Shown: positions 34,370 to 42,501 of the stretch, piece after piece
How positions within the stretch are numbered: position 1 is the first letter of the stretch
Layout of the letters: every line of letters starts with the position of its first letter
DNA from: Bacillota bacterium
Lineage (GTDB): Bacteria > Bacillota > Dethiobacteria > Dethiobacterales > Dethiobacteraceae
DNA: 54,594 nt
Direction of reading: 5' to 3'
Assembly: GCA_012523945.1 (NCBI GenBank)
Contig: JAAYSO010000031.1
Location: forward strand, 1-54,594
Notes under the pieces: generated by a model
The model's database searches: none
Seen by the model: only the letters and a program-made list of their open reading frames with translations
Told to the model about the DNA's origin: nothing
Made by a program: the position numbers and the translations under genes

Positions 34370-34928
34370 AACAGGAGAGACTGAGATTGAATTAAGTGTG
34401 AATATAGATGGGGCCGGTGAAGCCCGGTTGTCATGCGGGCTGCCTTTTTTTGAGCATATGTTAAATATTTTTTGCCGGCACGGATTTTTTGATCTGACAC
34501 TAAATGCAGTGGGAGACCTGGAGGTTGACGGTCATCATTTAGTGGAAGATGTGGGTTTAGTTTTAGGTGAAGCCTTCCGGCAGGCTTTGGGTGATAAGGC
34601 AGGGATCAGACGTTATGGTTCCGTCATCCTGCCTATGGATGATGCTTTGGTGCTTGTAGCCGTTGATTTGTCGGGACGTCCCTTCCTGGCCTTTGACTTG
34701 CCTTTGCCGGCCGTACGTTTAGGCACTTTTGACACGGAGTTGGTGGAAGAATTCTTCCGGGCTTTTGTCAGCCGTGCCCAGTGCACACTCCATGTCAAAC
34801 TTTTAGACGGGCGTAATACACATCATATTATTGAAGCTTTATTTAAAGCGCTGGCCCGTGCTTTGGATCAAGCCGTTACCAGGGATGAACGACTTTCAGG
34901 TATTCCTTCCACCAAAGGAGTGTTATAA
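34338..34928 (+). CDS. hisB: Imidazoleglycerol-phosphate dehydratase
   Basis: 196 residues from TTG 34338 following AAGGAGGGAG. Manganese ligands lie in FFEHML, DGHHLVEDVG, DLSGRP and the later NTHHIIEALFKALARAL segment. It dehydrates imidazole glycerol phosphate. Strikingly, the enzyme that makes its substrate (HisHF) is not encoded in this operon. The next 90 bases hold no gene, only AATCCT...AGGATT and short inverted repeats. Confidence 0.96.
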   Translation: MKNRTASLNRKTGETEIELSVNIDGAGEARLSCGLPFFEHMLNIFCRHGFFDLTLNAVGDLEVDGHHLVEDVGLVLGEAFRQALGDKAGIRRYGSVILPMDDALVLVAVDLSGRPFLAFDLPLPAVRLGTFDTELVEEFFRAFVSRAQCTLHVKLLDGRNTHHIIEALFKALARALDQAVTRDERLSGIPSTKGVL

Positions 34929-35018
34929 AAAACTGTTATAATTAAATCCTAGCGGAATAGCAGGATTAGCTTGAAAAGCATGGAATCTAATATTTGGGAA
35001 GCTGGGGGAGGTAGTGCT

Positions 35019-35768
35019 GTGCAGATTATTCCTGCCGTTGATATTCGTGACGGCAAATGTGTGCGTCTTGTCCATGGAGAACTTAACAGGGAAACAGTTT
35101 ATTATGATGACCCGGTGGCGGCAGCCTGCCGCTGGGAAGCTGAAGGGGCCGCCCGTTTGCATTTAGTGGATTTGGACGGTGCCTTTGACGGCAAGATGAA
35201 AAATGCGGCAGTGATTGCAGAAATTGTGCGCACAGTCAGGATACCTGTGCAAGTAGGCGGTGGTATCCGCACTGTGGAAACAGCGGAAAACTTGTTGGAG
35301 CTTGGGGTGTCACGCATTATCTTGGGAACGGTTGCCGTTAAGGAACCGGAAATAGTAGAAACACTCTGCCGCCGGTATCCCGGGCGGATTATTGTGGGGA
35401 TTGATGCGCGGGACGGCCGCGTAGCCATCCAGGGCTGGGTGCAAGAAGCAGAGCTTTTTGCTGGGGAGCTGGCACAGCAAATGGCCAGGCTTGGTGTGGA
35501 AGAAATTATTTATACGGACATTAAAAGAGACGGAACGCTTAAAGGTCCGAACCTGCAGGCACTGCGGGAAATGGCCGCTGCTACCACTTTAAAAGTAATT
35601 GCTTCCGGCGGCGTGTCAGCTCTTGATGATTTGCGGGCTCTTTTGGCTTTACAGCCCCTGGGAGTCAGTGGCGTCATTATTGGGCAGGCGCTGTATACGG
35701 GACGAATCCAATTGCGGGATGCACTGGATTTAATTAAACTAGAAAGCCTACAGGATAAGAAGAATTAG
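35019..35768 (+). CDS. hisA: ProFAR isomerase
   Basis: 249 residues from GTG 35019, with GGGGGAGGT seven bases upstream; the frame open to 34971 has no site. A TIM barrel with half-barrel symmetry: IIPAVDIRDGKCVRL with catalytic Asp, VQVGGGIRT, ASGGV and second Asp in IYTDIKRDGTLKGPN. It is HisA rather than HisF, as shown by GKCVRL and TDIKRDGT. In related operons it stands between hisH and hisF; here both are missing. Confidence 0.94.
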   Translation: MQIIPAVDIRDGKCVRLVHGELNRETVYYDDPVAAACRWEAEGAARLHLVDLDGAFDGKMKNAAVIAEIVRTVRIPVQVGGGIRTVETAENLLELGVSRIILGTVAVKEPEIVETLCRRYPGRIIVGIDARDGRVAIQGWVQEAELFAGELAQQMARLGVEEIIYTDIKRDGTLKGPNLQALREMAAATTLKVIASGGVSALDDLRALLALQPLGVSGVIIGQALYTGRIQLRDALDLIKLESLQDKKN

Positions 35769-35849
35769 TTGATTTGACGGCAGGAAAAGGGCATCTTGCC
35801 GGAGAATTGAAAACCTAACCATTTTTAGGTCAAACGGAGGACTGCACCG

Positions 35850-36488
35850 ATGGCAGAGCTAAAATATGACCGGGCCGGTCTCATTCCCGCCATTGTCCAG
35901 GATACATACAACGGGCGTGTGTTGATGCTGGCCTATATGAACAAAGAAGCACTGGAAAAAACATTGGAGACGGGACAAGCCTGGTTTTACAGTCGCAGCC
36001 GGCAGGAATTATGGCATAAAGGCGCCACCTCCGGCAATTTTCAAATTGTCAAGCGCATTTACTTTGATTGTGACGGCGATGCGCTGGTACTGCAGGTTGA
36101 ACAAAAGGGCAATGCCTGCCATACCGGGGCCGTCACTTGTTTTTACCGCACTTTGGCTGCATGGGAAAACATGCCACCGGCTAATTTTTTAGTGGAATTG
36201 GAACGTATTATTGCCGAACGTAAACTCAAGCTGCCCGCCGGATCCTATACGGCTAAACTGTTTGCCGGAGGACTTGACCGCATTTTAAAAAAGATCGGAG
36301 AAGAAGCCGGTGAAGTTATTATTGCGGCCAAAAACGAGGAGCGGGACGAATTGATCTATGAGTGTGGCGATCTTTTGTTTCACCTTTTAGTCCTTTTGGC
36401 GGCAAAAGGAGTTTCTTTTTCAGAAGTCCTGGCAGAATTGGCGCGCCGGCATCAACCGGCAACGCAACAGGAGGAAAATAATGATTGA
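35850..36488 (+). CDS. hisIE: Bifunctional phosphoribosyl-AMP cyclohydrolase / phosphoribosyl-ATP pyrophosphatase
   Basis: 212 residues. HisI part about 1-115 with metal residues in [29 protein letters not shown] and [12 protein letters not shown]. HisE part about 120-210 with [15 protein letters not shown] and [13 protein letters not shown]. The fusion is common in Clostridia. An 81-base gap precedes it, with two small hairpins (near 35781-35803 and ACCTAA...TTAGGT near 35812-35830) where hisF would be expected. It overlaps hisK by eight bases. Confidence 0.96.
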   Translation: MAELKYDRAGLIPAIVQDTYNGRVLMLAYMNKEALEKTLETGQAWFYSRSRQELWHKGATSGNFQIVKRIYFDCDGDALVLQVEQKGNACHTGAVTCFYRTLAAWENMPPANFLVELERIIAERKLKLPAGSYTAKLFAGGLDRILKKIGEEAGEVIIAAKNEERDELIYECGDLLFHLLVLLAAKGVSFSEVLAELARRHQPATQQEENND

Positions 36489-37275
36489 CTACCATCTGCA
36501 TACAGCACGCTGTGGCCATGCCCAAGGCAACCCTGCCGAATATCTGGCCGTAGCCGTAGAGAAAGGCTTAAGTGAAATCGGTTTTGCCGATCATTTCCCT
36601 TTGGAGCTTTTGGGGTTTACGCCGCAGGAGCCCGTATCGATGCCGGCGGCGGAATTGGATGATTACATTCATGAGATTAAGCAGCTGCAAAAACAAGCAG
36701 ACATAGCGGTAAAACTGGCGGTGGAAGTTGATTATCTGCCGGGAAAAGAAAGCCTGACTAAACAAGTACTTTCAGCCTATGATTTTGATTACATTATTGG
36801 CTCGGTACATTTTTTGGCTGATTGGGATTTTACCCATCCGGCTCACCAAAAAAGATACGACCAGGTAGATATTGACGAACTATATGTGCAATATTTCACT
36901 TTAATCCAACAGCTAGCCACCAGTGGCCTGTTTGATATTGTGGGACATTTGGATGTGATCAAAAAGTTTTCCTACTTTCCGCGCCGCGACTGGTCCTTTT
37001 TAGTGGACGAAACTTGTCGTGTTTTGAAAAAGGCTGATATCTGCGTAGAAGTAAATACATCCGGCTGGCGGGCTCCGGTTAAAGAGGTTTACCCCGGTGT
37101 TTTCTTTTTATCTAAATGTAAGGAAATGAAGATACCCCTTACATTAGGTTCTGATGCCCACCGGCCACAGGAGGTGGCAAGTGGCCTGCAGTGGGCAAAA
37201 TTGTTCCTACACAAACTGGGAATTAATGAAGTTGCCACTTTTTCCGCCCGCAGGCGTACTATGCGTCCGTTATAG
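36481..37275 (+). CDS. hisK: PHP-family histidinol phosphatase
   Basis: 264 residues. [12 protein letters not shown] at the start supplies the first PHP metal ligands; FADHFPL, the metal Glu in [24 protein letters not shown] and SDAHRP provide the others of the trinuclear site. It makes histidinol from histidinol phosphate, so the operon has all steps after HisC. Confidence 0.92.
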   Translation: MIDYHLHTARCGHAQGNPAEYLAVAVEKGLSEIGFADHFPLELLGFTPQEPVSMPAAELDDYIHEIKQLQKQADIAVKLAVEVDYLPGKESLTKQVLSAYDFDYIIGSVHFLADWDFTHPAHQKRYDQVDIDELYVQYFTLIQQLATSGLFDIVGHLDVIKKFSYFPRRDWSFLVDETCRVLKKADICVEVNTSGWRAPVKEVYPGVFFLSKCKEMKIPLTLGSDAHRPQEVASGLQWAKLFLHKLGINEVATFSARRRTMRPL

Positions 37276-37310
37276 TTGATTCCCAATAAGTGTACAAGGT
37301 GGTGAAAATT

Positions 37311-37757
37311 ATGAAGCTGTCGACTAAAGGGCGATACGGAGTAAGAGCCATGTTTGATTTGGCCATGCACGAAGGAGAAGGAGCCATCGCCCTTAAAAGC
37401 ATAGCGCAACGCGAAGGTATCTCCGAAAAATATCTGGAGCATCTGTTTGCCAGCTTGAAAAAAGCCGGTTTAATCAGTAGTGTTCGTGGTGCACAGGGTG
37501 GCTACCGCCTGGCCCGTTCGCCGGAAGATATTACCCTGGGTGATATTATCCGTGTGTTGGAGGGGCCGGTTGCGCCTACTGATTGCGTTGTTGATGAGAG
37601 CAGGGGTCAGTGCAGCCGCTCTTCCGAATGTGTGATGCGCAGCATTTGGGGCCGGATTCGCGATGAAGTCAATGCTATTTTAGATGATATTACCCTACAG
37701 CAAATTGTTGAAGAACAGCGCAAATTGACCGGGGAAGGTTACATGTACTATATTTAA
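37311..37757 (+). CDS. Rrf2-family transcription regulator (IscR/CymR-like)
   Basis: 148 residues from ATG 37311 with AAGGTGGTG upstream, 35 bases after hisK. The winged helix starts MKLSTKGRYGVRAMFDLA, with the family's SISEKYLEHLF-type recognition helix and GAQGGYRLAR wing. Three cysteines, C92, C101 and C107, lie where IscR binds its iron-sulfur cluster, so cluster binding is likely. No iscS is adjacent. It could control sulfur or iron-sulfur genes elsewhere, for example cysK. Confidence 0.88.
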   Translation: MKLSTKGRYGVRAMFDLAMHEGEGAIALKSIAQREGISEKYLEHLFASLKKAGLISSVRGAQGGYRLARSPEDITLGDIIRVLEGPVAPTDCVVDESRGQCSRSSECVMRSIWGRIRDEVNAILDDITLQQIVEEQRKLTGEGYMYYI

Positions 37758-37791
37758 AATGTATTTGTTTTTGGATATGGGAGATGTATAA

Positions 37792-38277
37792 ATGGAGGAC
37801 TTAATCTGGCGGACCGTTGTCACAAAGCTGGGCCCGGTAACGCTGGCATATAATGAAAAGGGACTGTATGCCCTGGATTTGCCCACAAAAGATTTGCCGC
37901 CATACGGGCAAGTGGCGGCTGATGATCCGCTGTGGGTGCAATTGCTGGCAGGGCAGTTGCAAGCTTATTTTCGCGGCGAAAAAGTGGAATTTACCTGTCC
38001 CATAGATTATCGGGATTATCCGCCGTTTATTCAGCGTGTTTTGAAAGAAACCGCAAAAATAGAGTACGGTGCTCGTCGCAGTTACGGCTGGCTGGCTGAA
38101 GCCGTGCACTCTCCCCGGGCTTACCGGGCTGTGGGACAGGCAATGGCTCGCAATCGTACTCCTGTAGTTATACCCTGTCATCGTGTCCTGCGCAGCGATG
38201 GTTCCCTGGGCGGTTTTAGCGGTGGTTTAGGCTGGAAAGAAAAACTTTTGGCGCTGGAAAGCCAAGGGGGGTTATAA
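37792..38277 (+). CDS. ogt: Methylated-DNA-[protein]-cysteine S-methyltransferase
   Basis: 161 residues. The C-terminal domain holds the alkyl-acceptor motif VIPCHRV, the helix-turn-helix with AYRAVGQAMARN, and GGFSGGLGWKEKLLALE. It repairs O6-alkylguanine by irreversible transfer to Cys. ATG follows a GGGAGATG site; its stop is adjacent to lgt. Confidence 0.93.
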   Translation: MEDLIWRTVVTKLGPVTLAYNEKGLYALDLPTKDLPPYGQVAADDPLWVQLLAGQLQAYFRGEKVEFTCPIDYRDYPPFIQRVLKETAKIEYGARRSYGWLAEAVHSPRAYRAVGQAMARNRTPVVIPCHRVLRSDGSLGGFSGGLGWKEKLLALESQGGL

Positions 38278-39036
38278 ATGCAAATAGATCCTGTTGCGTT
38301 TCGCATATTTGGTATTTCCGTATACTGGTACGGTATCATGATAAGTTTAGGTATGCTGGCAGGTACTTATGTGGCTTTAAAGCGGACGCGACATTACAGT
38401 ATCAGTGAAGACGAGTTGATTAATTTTGCTTTGGTAGTGGTGCCTGCAGCTGTAATTGGTGCCCGCTTGGCTTTTGTCATTTCTAACTGGGAATCTTTTG
38501 CCGGTGACTGGCTGGCTATAATTAATATCCGGCAGGGCGGCTTGGCTATACACGGAGCTATTTTTGTCGCCATCCTGGTTTGTATTGTTTATAGCTATGT
38601 AAAGAAAATGAATTTTTGGCGCATTGCCGATACTTGTGCCCCTTCCCTGATTCTGGGGCAAGCCATTGGTCGCTGGGGGAACTTTTTTAACCAGGAAGCT
38701 TACGGAGTACCTACAGATTTGCCCTGGGCCATGTACATTGACGGTGCTTACCGCCACCCGATTTTTTTGTATGAATCAATCTGGAACTTATTAGTCTTTG
38801 TTTATCTAATTTATATCAGTCGCAAGGAAAAAACGGACGGCGGAATTTTCCTGCGTTACCTCATTGGTTATTCCATTGGCCGTTTCTTTATTGAAGGTGT
38901 CAGGGCAGACACTTTATATTGGGGCAATTTACGTGCCGGGCAGGTGGTCAGTATCCTGCTTATCCTTGCCGGTTCCCTGCTGCTTTGGTGGCGGAAAAAC
39001 CGGCGGCCGGACACCAAGGGAGGAGAAACAAAATAA
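38278..39036 (+). CDS. lgt: Prolipoprotein diacylglyceryl transferase
   Basis: 252 residues with about seven membrane segments. QGGLAIHGA, the signature [13 protein letters not shown] and ARP-loop-like [11 protein letters not shown] are seen. It adds diacylglyceryl to the lipobox Cys of prolipoproteins. The stop overlaps the aroC start (TAATG). Confidence 0.96.
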   Translation: MQIDPVAFRIFGISVYWYGIMISLGMLAGTYVALKRTRHYSISEDELINFALVVVPAAVIGARLAFVISNWESFAGDWLAIINIRQGGLAIHGAIFVAILVCIVYSYVKKMNFWRIADTCAPSLILGQAIGRWGNFFNQEAYGVPTDLPWAMYIDGAYRHPIFLYESIWNLLVFVYLIYISRKEKTDGGIFLRYLIGYSIGRFFIEGVRADTLYWGNLRAGQVVSILLILAGSLLLWWRKNRRPDTKGGETK

Positions 39037-40199
39037 TGCGTTTTCTGACAGCAGGTGAATCGCATGGTCCCGGATTAACCGCCATTATCGAGGGACTGCC
39101 GGCTAATTTATTTGTTTCGGAAAAAAAGCTAAATCATGAACTGCACCGTCGCCAACAAGGTTACGGCCGCGGCGGACGCATGCAAATCGAAAAAGACAAA
39201 GTTGAAGTTCTGTCCGGCTTACGTTTTGGCAAGACGCTAGGTAGTCCTTTAACCTTACATATTACAAACAGGGATTATGCCAACTGGCGCGAGCAGATGG
39301 CACCCTTTGGCGATTTAGACACAACAGAAATTAAACCTGTAACAAAACCCCGACCAGGTCATGCTGATTTAACCGGGGCTTTAAAATATGAACTGGAAGA
39401 TATCAGGAATGTGTTGGAAAGGGCCAGTGCCCGGGAGACGGCGGCACGGGTTGCCGTAGGAGCAGTGGCCAAAGAATTACTGGCCGCTTTTAATATTCAG
39501 ATTTATTCTTATGTGCAGGCTATTGGTGAGGTAAGGGCTATGCCTGTTTCACCGCAAGACTTGGCGGCAAATTATGCTAGTGTGGAAAACTCCCCTGTAC
39601 GCTGCCCCGATGCTGCCAGCGCCCAAAAAATGATGTTGGCCATTGATGAGGCCAAAGCGAAGGGCGATAGTCTGGGCGGAGTTTTCACCGTGGTGGCAGT
39701 GGGGCTGCCGCCGGGTCTGGGTAGTTATGTGCACTGGGACAGAAAACTTGATGCCCGTCTGGCTGCCGCTTTAATGAGCATCCAGGCAGTGAAAGGCGTG
39801 GAAATTGGTGACGGTTTTCAGGCAGCGGCACATCCCGGTTCTTTAGTGCATGATGAGATTTTTTATGAAACCGGTAAAGGATATTTTCGCCGTACTAATC
39901 GCGCCGGAGGCCTTGAAGGCGGGATGACTAACGGTGAACCTGTAATCTGCCGGGTGGCTATGAAACCCATTCCTACTTTGTATAAACCGCTGGCCAGTGT
40001 GAATATGGAAGACCATACTCCTTTTGCCGCCACCGTGGAACGCTCCGACGCCTGTGCAGTGCCGGCCGCTGCCATTGTAGGTGAAGCGGCTGTGGCCTGG
40101 GAGTTGGCTGTAGCTTTACAGGAAAAGTTCGGCGGTGATTCTCTGGAAGAAATGCTGGCAAACTACCGCGCATATTGCCGGCGCCTTGCCGCTCGATAA
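39036..40199 (+). CDS. aroC: Chorismate synthase
   Basis: 387 residues from ATG 39036, after AGGAG; the longer open frame lies inside lgt. [32 protein letters not shown], the FMN-site segment [15 protein letters not shown] and [20 protein letters not shown] are the family signatures. It makes chorismate with reduced FMN. Coupled to aroB, 11 bases downstream. Confidence 0.97.
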   Translation: MRFLTAGESHGPGLTAIIEGLPANLFVSEKKLNHELHRRQQGYGRGGRMQIEKDKVEVLSGLRFGKTLGSPLTLHITNRDYANWREQMAPFGDLDTTEIKPVTKPRPGHADLTGALKYELEDIRNVLERASARETAARVAVGAVAKELLAAFNIQIYSYVQAIGEVRAMPVSPQDLAANYASVENSPVRCPDAASAQKMMLAIDEAKAKGDSLGGVFTVVAVGLPPGLGSYVHWDRKLDARLAAALMSIQAVKGVEIGDGFQAAAHPGSLVHDEIFYETGKGYFRRTNRAGGLEGGMTNGEPVICRVAMKPIPTLYKPLASVNMEDHTPFAATVERSDACAVPAAAIVGEAAVAWELAVALQEKFGGDSLEEMLANYRAYCRRLAAR

Positions 40200-40210
40200 C
40201 GGAGGTAGGC

Positions 40211-41326
40211 ATGCAGAGTATAAATGTAGATTTAAAAGAACGCTCATATGAGATTAAAATTGCTAGTAATAGCTGGCAGCGGCTGGCGGCTACACTGGTA
40301 AAGGTACTGCCCCCCGGAAAAGTCTTACTGGTAAGTGATGAACATGTGTGGTCTCATTATGGTTCTTGTGTGGAATCTGCCCTGAAAGATAGCTATACTG
40401 TGGTTCCGGTTATAATTACCCCCGGGGAAGCCAGCAAAACCCTGGCCGAGGCAGACCGGTTATATACAGTGGCCATTGAAGCCGGTCTTGACCGGTCCAA
40501 CGCCGTGATTGCTTTAGGCGGGGGTGTGGTAGGGGATTTGGCCGGTTTTGTGGCAGCAACTTATTTGCGCGGGGTGCCTTTTGTCCAGATTCCCACCACG
40601 CTTTTGGCGCAAGTGGACAGCAGTGTGGGCGGGAAGGTGGCTGTTAACCACCGGTTGGGTAAAAATTTAATTGGTGCTTTTTATCAACCCAAACTGGTTT
40701 GGATTGAACTGGACACGCTGCAAACACTGCCGCCACGTGAATTTATGGCGGGGGCGGCAGAAGTGGTGAAATACGGAGCCATTTTAAGTACGGATTTTAT
40801 TACTTTACTCGAAGAGAAGTGGGAAGGATTTATACAGCAGGACAAATCAGTACTGCAGCGGATTATTGCTACTTGCTGTAACTTAAAAGCCCAAGTGGTG
40901 GCTGAAGATGAGCGGGAGACAGGCCGGAGGGCTATTTTGAATTTTGGACATACGCTAGGACATGCTTTGGAAGCGGCTACATCTTTTCAGTATTATTTGC
41001 ACGGCGAAGCCGTTTTGGCTGGTATGGTGATGGCAGTCGGCATCGCAAAAAAGTTGGCACTTTTATCTGCGGCCGAGGCCGAAAGACTGCTTAATTTATT
41101 TGCCCGGGTGGGAATAAAACCTGCCCCGCCCGATTTACCTGAAGAAGATGTTTTAGCTGCACTTAAACAGGATAAAAAGCGTATGGGAGAAGAAACAGTT
41201 TTCATTTTACCTACTGCCGTGGGAGAAGTTGTGATCTACAGGCATGTAGCTCGGGAAATAATCGTTGAAGTTTTGCTAAAATATTTACAAGGCAAAGAAG
41301 GGAGTCTTCTTGCACTTGCAGATTAA
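40211..41326 (+). CDS. aroB: 3-dehydroquinate synthase
   Basis: 371 residues from ATG 40211 (GGAGGTAGGC). GGGVVGDLAGFVAATYLRG and PTTLLAQVDSSVGGKVAVNH hold NAD and substrate sites; zinc ligands are the Glu in GAAEVVKYG, the His in NFGHTLGHALE and the later LHGEAV. Second step of the shikimate path. The end overlaps the next gene by 17 bases. Confidence 0.97.
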   Translation: MQSINVDLKERSYEIKIASNSWQRLAATLVKVLPPGKVLLVSDEHVWSHYGSCVESALKDSYTVVPVIITPGEASKTLAEADRLYTVAIEAGLDRSNAVIALGGGVVGDLAGFVAATYLRGVPFVQIPTTLLAQVDSSVGGKVAVNHRLGKNLIGAFYQPKLVWIELDTLQTLPPREFMAGAAEVVKYGAILSTDFITLLEEKWEGFIQQDKSVLQRIIATCCNLKAQVVAEDERETGRRAILNFGHTLGHALEAATSFQYYLHGEAVLAGMVMAVGIAKKLALLSAAEAERLLNLFARVGIKPAPPDLPEEDVLAALKQDKKRMGEETVFILPTAVGEVVIYRHVAREIIVEVLLKYLQGKEGSLLALAD

Positions 41327-42017
41327 AGTAGTCATTAATAAAACGGCTAAATATGCTATAAAGGAAAGCGGCGATTCGGCAGAAGTGGTGGAGCGTCCCA
41401 AAGGTGGTATCACTGCTTTAATTGCCGACGGTCAGGGTACCGGTCAGGCGGCAAAAATGATCAGCAATCTTGTGGTCAGTAAAGCTTCGGCACTGATTAC
41501 TGATGGTGCCCGTGACGGCGCTGTGGCCAGGGCTGCCCATGATTTTCTTTTTGCCCAGCGGGGCGGCAAAGTTTCGGCCACTTTAACGATGGTTTCAGCT
41601 GATTTGGTAAGTAATACCTTGGTTATTTCCCGCAACAGTAATTGCCCGGTACTGTTAAGACGGCAGGGCCGGATTGAAGTCTTGTCAGATACGGTACAAC
41701 CCATTGGTTTTCATCATTATATGAAGCCTATTATTTACGAGCACCCGCTGGAGGCGGGTATGCTGCTTGTTGCCTTTACTGACGGTATTTACCATGCGGG
41801 ACGCAAATACGGACGCAAGTTTGAACTGGATGATCTGAAAGCAAAAATGCTACAGGCGGATACAGATAAGATTAAGCCTTTGGCCGATGAGATTTTGGCT
41901 GAGGCTATGGCTCTTGATGAGAACCGGCCTGCTGATGATATGACTCTTTTAATTTTGTCTGTCGGAGAGGGGGAAAATGATAAAATCAGACGATTGCAGC
42001 TAACCTATCCCATCTAA
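41310..42017 (+). CDS. SpoIIE-type PP2C protein phosphatase
   Basis: 235 residues from TTG 41310 (AAGGGAG upstream). The PP2C metal motifs are IADGQGTG (Asp), FTDGI and PADDMTLLIL. There is no sensor or membrane domain. Such proteins dephosphorylate anti-sigma-factor antagonists in partner-switching modules, but no STAS or RsbW-like gene is nearby. Its place at the end of an aro run is probably transcriptional convenience, though a signalling role cannot be excluded. Confidence 0.85.
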   Translation: MHLQIKVVINKTAKYAIKESGDSAEVVERPKGGITALIADGQGTGQAAKMISNLVVSKASALITDGARDGAVARAAHDFLFAQRGGKVSATLTMVSADLVSNTLVISRNSNCPVLLRRQGRIEVLSDTVQPIGFHHYMKPIIYEHPLEAGMLLVAFTDGIYHAGRKYGRKFELDDLKAKMLQADTDKIKPLADEILAEAMALDENRPADDMTLLILSVGEGENDKIRRLQLTYPI

Positions 42018-42029
42018 AGGAGGTATAGT

Positions 42030-42383
42030 ATGGGTAAATTTCAGGGCTTAATTGGTGTGGTAGGAAATTGTGCTGCAGGGAAAACAACTTTGGTTAACGG
42101 ACTGACTGAACATGGCTACCGGGCAGTAAACATTGCCCAGGAGCATTCTATAGTCAAGCGCCTGTGGCAGCGTAAAAATCCCGATTACCTGGTTTGTTTA
42201 TCCTGTACATTAGCCACGGCCAAAAACCGTCGTGAAATTTACTGGGGACAGGAGCGGCTCGATGACCAATGGCAGCGTTTGGCTCACGCCCGGGCCCATT
42301 GTGATTTATACCTGCCTACCGATGATTTAACTATTGAAGAGGTGCTGCAGACGGTGATTGAAAATGTTAATGCACTAAATTGA
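42030..42383 (+). CDS. Small P-loop NTPase-like protein
   Basis: 117 residues with AAAGGAGG before ATG. Walker A is GVVGNCAAGKTT at about residues 9-20. No clear Walker B is visible; DYLVCLSC may be the equivalent strand. The size suggests a kinase-like or nucleotide-switch protein; I do not recognise a named family. It lies 12 bases after the phosphatase, and its TGA stop lies within the -35 of the next promoter. Confidence 0.7.
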   Translation: MGKFQGLIGVVGNCAAGKTTLVNGLTEHGYRAVNIAQEHSIVKRLWQRKNPDYLVCLSCTLATAKNRREIYWGQERLDDQWQRLAHARAHCDLYLPTDDLTIEEVLQTVIENVNALN

Positions 42384-42408
42384 CAACCTCTCTGCAAGCG
42401 TTTATAAT
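42380..42408 (+). promoter_or_regulatory. Promoter of secDF
   Basis: TTGACA, a 17-base spacer and TATAAT (42403-42408), an almost ideal sigma-A promoter that begins inside the end of the preceding gene. Confidence 0.88.
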
Positions 42409-42417
42409 TACTTTGGG

Positions 42418-42462
42418 AAAGGGCAGCCTCCCCGGAAGCTCTGGGAAGAGTGCCCTTTTTAC
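42418..42462 (+). terminator. Attenuator-like hairpin in the secDF leader
   Basis: AAAGGGCA (42418-42425) pairs with TGCCCTTT (42451-42458), with an inner CCC/GGG pairing, and is followed by TTTTTACCTTTT. It starts only about ten bases after the -10 box. It is either the terminator of the previous operon or a premature-termination control for secDF. Confidence 0.7.
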
Positions 42463-42501
42463 CTTTTAGTTACCTTTGGGGACAAGCAAGGAGGGCACTC
42501 G

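Noticed and set aside
35769-35849. Remnant of hisF before hisIE
   Set aside because: I translated the gap in all frames and found no HisF-like piece; only two small hairpins remain.
38919-39035. N-terminal extension of chorismate synthase into lgt
   Set aside because: The frame is open but has no ribosome binding site, and chorismate synthases begin at [11 protein letters not shown], exactly at ATG 39036.
42418-42462. Signal recognition particle RNA or another known small RNA in the secDF leader
   Set aside because: CCGGAAGC recalls the SRP RNA tetraloop region, but the GGUCAGGUCCGGAAGGAAGCAGCC-like core is not present and the hairpin is too short.
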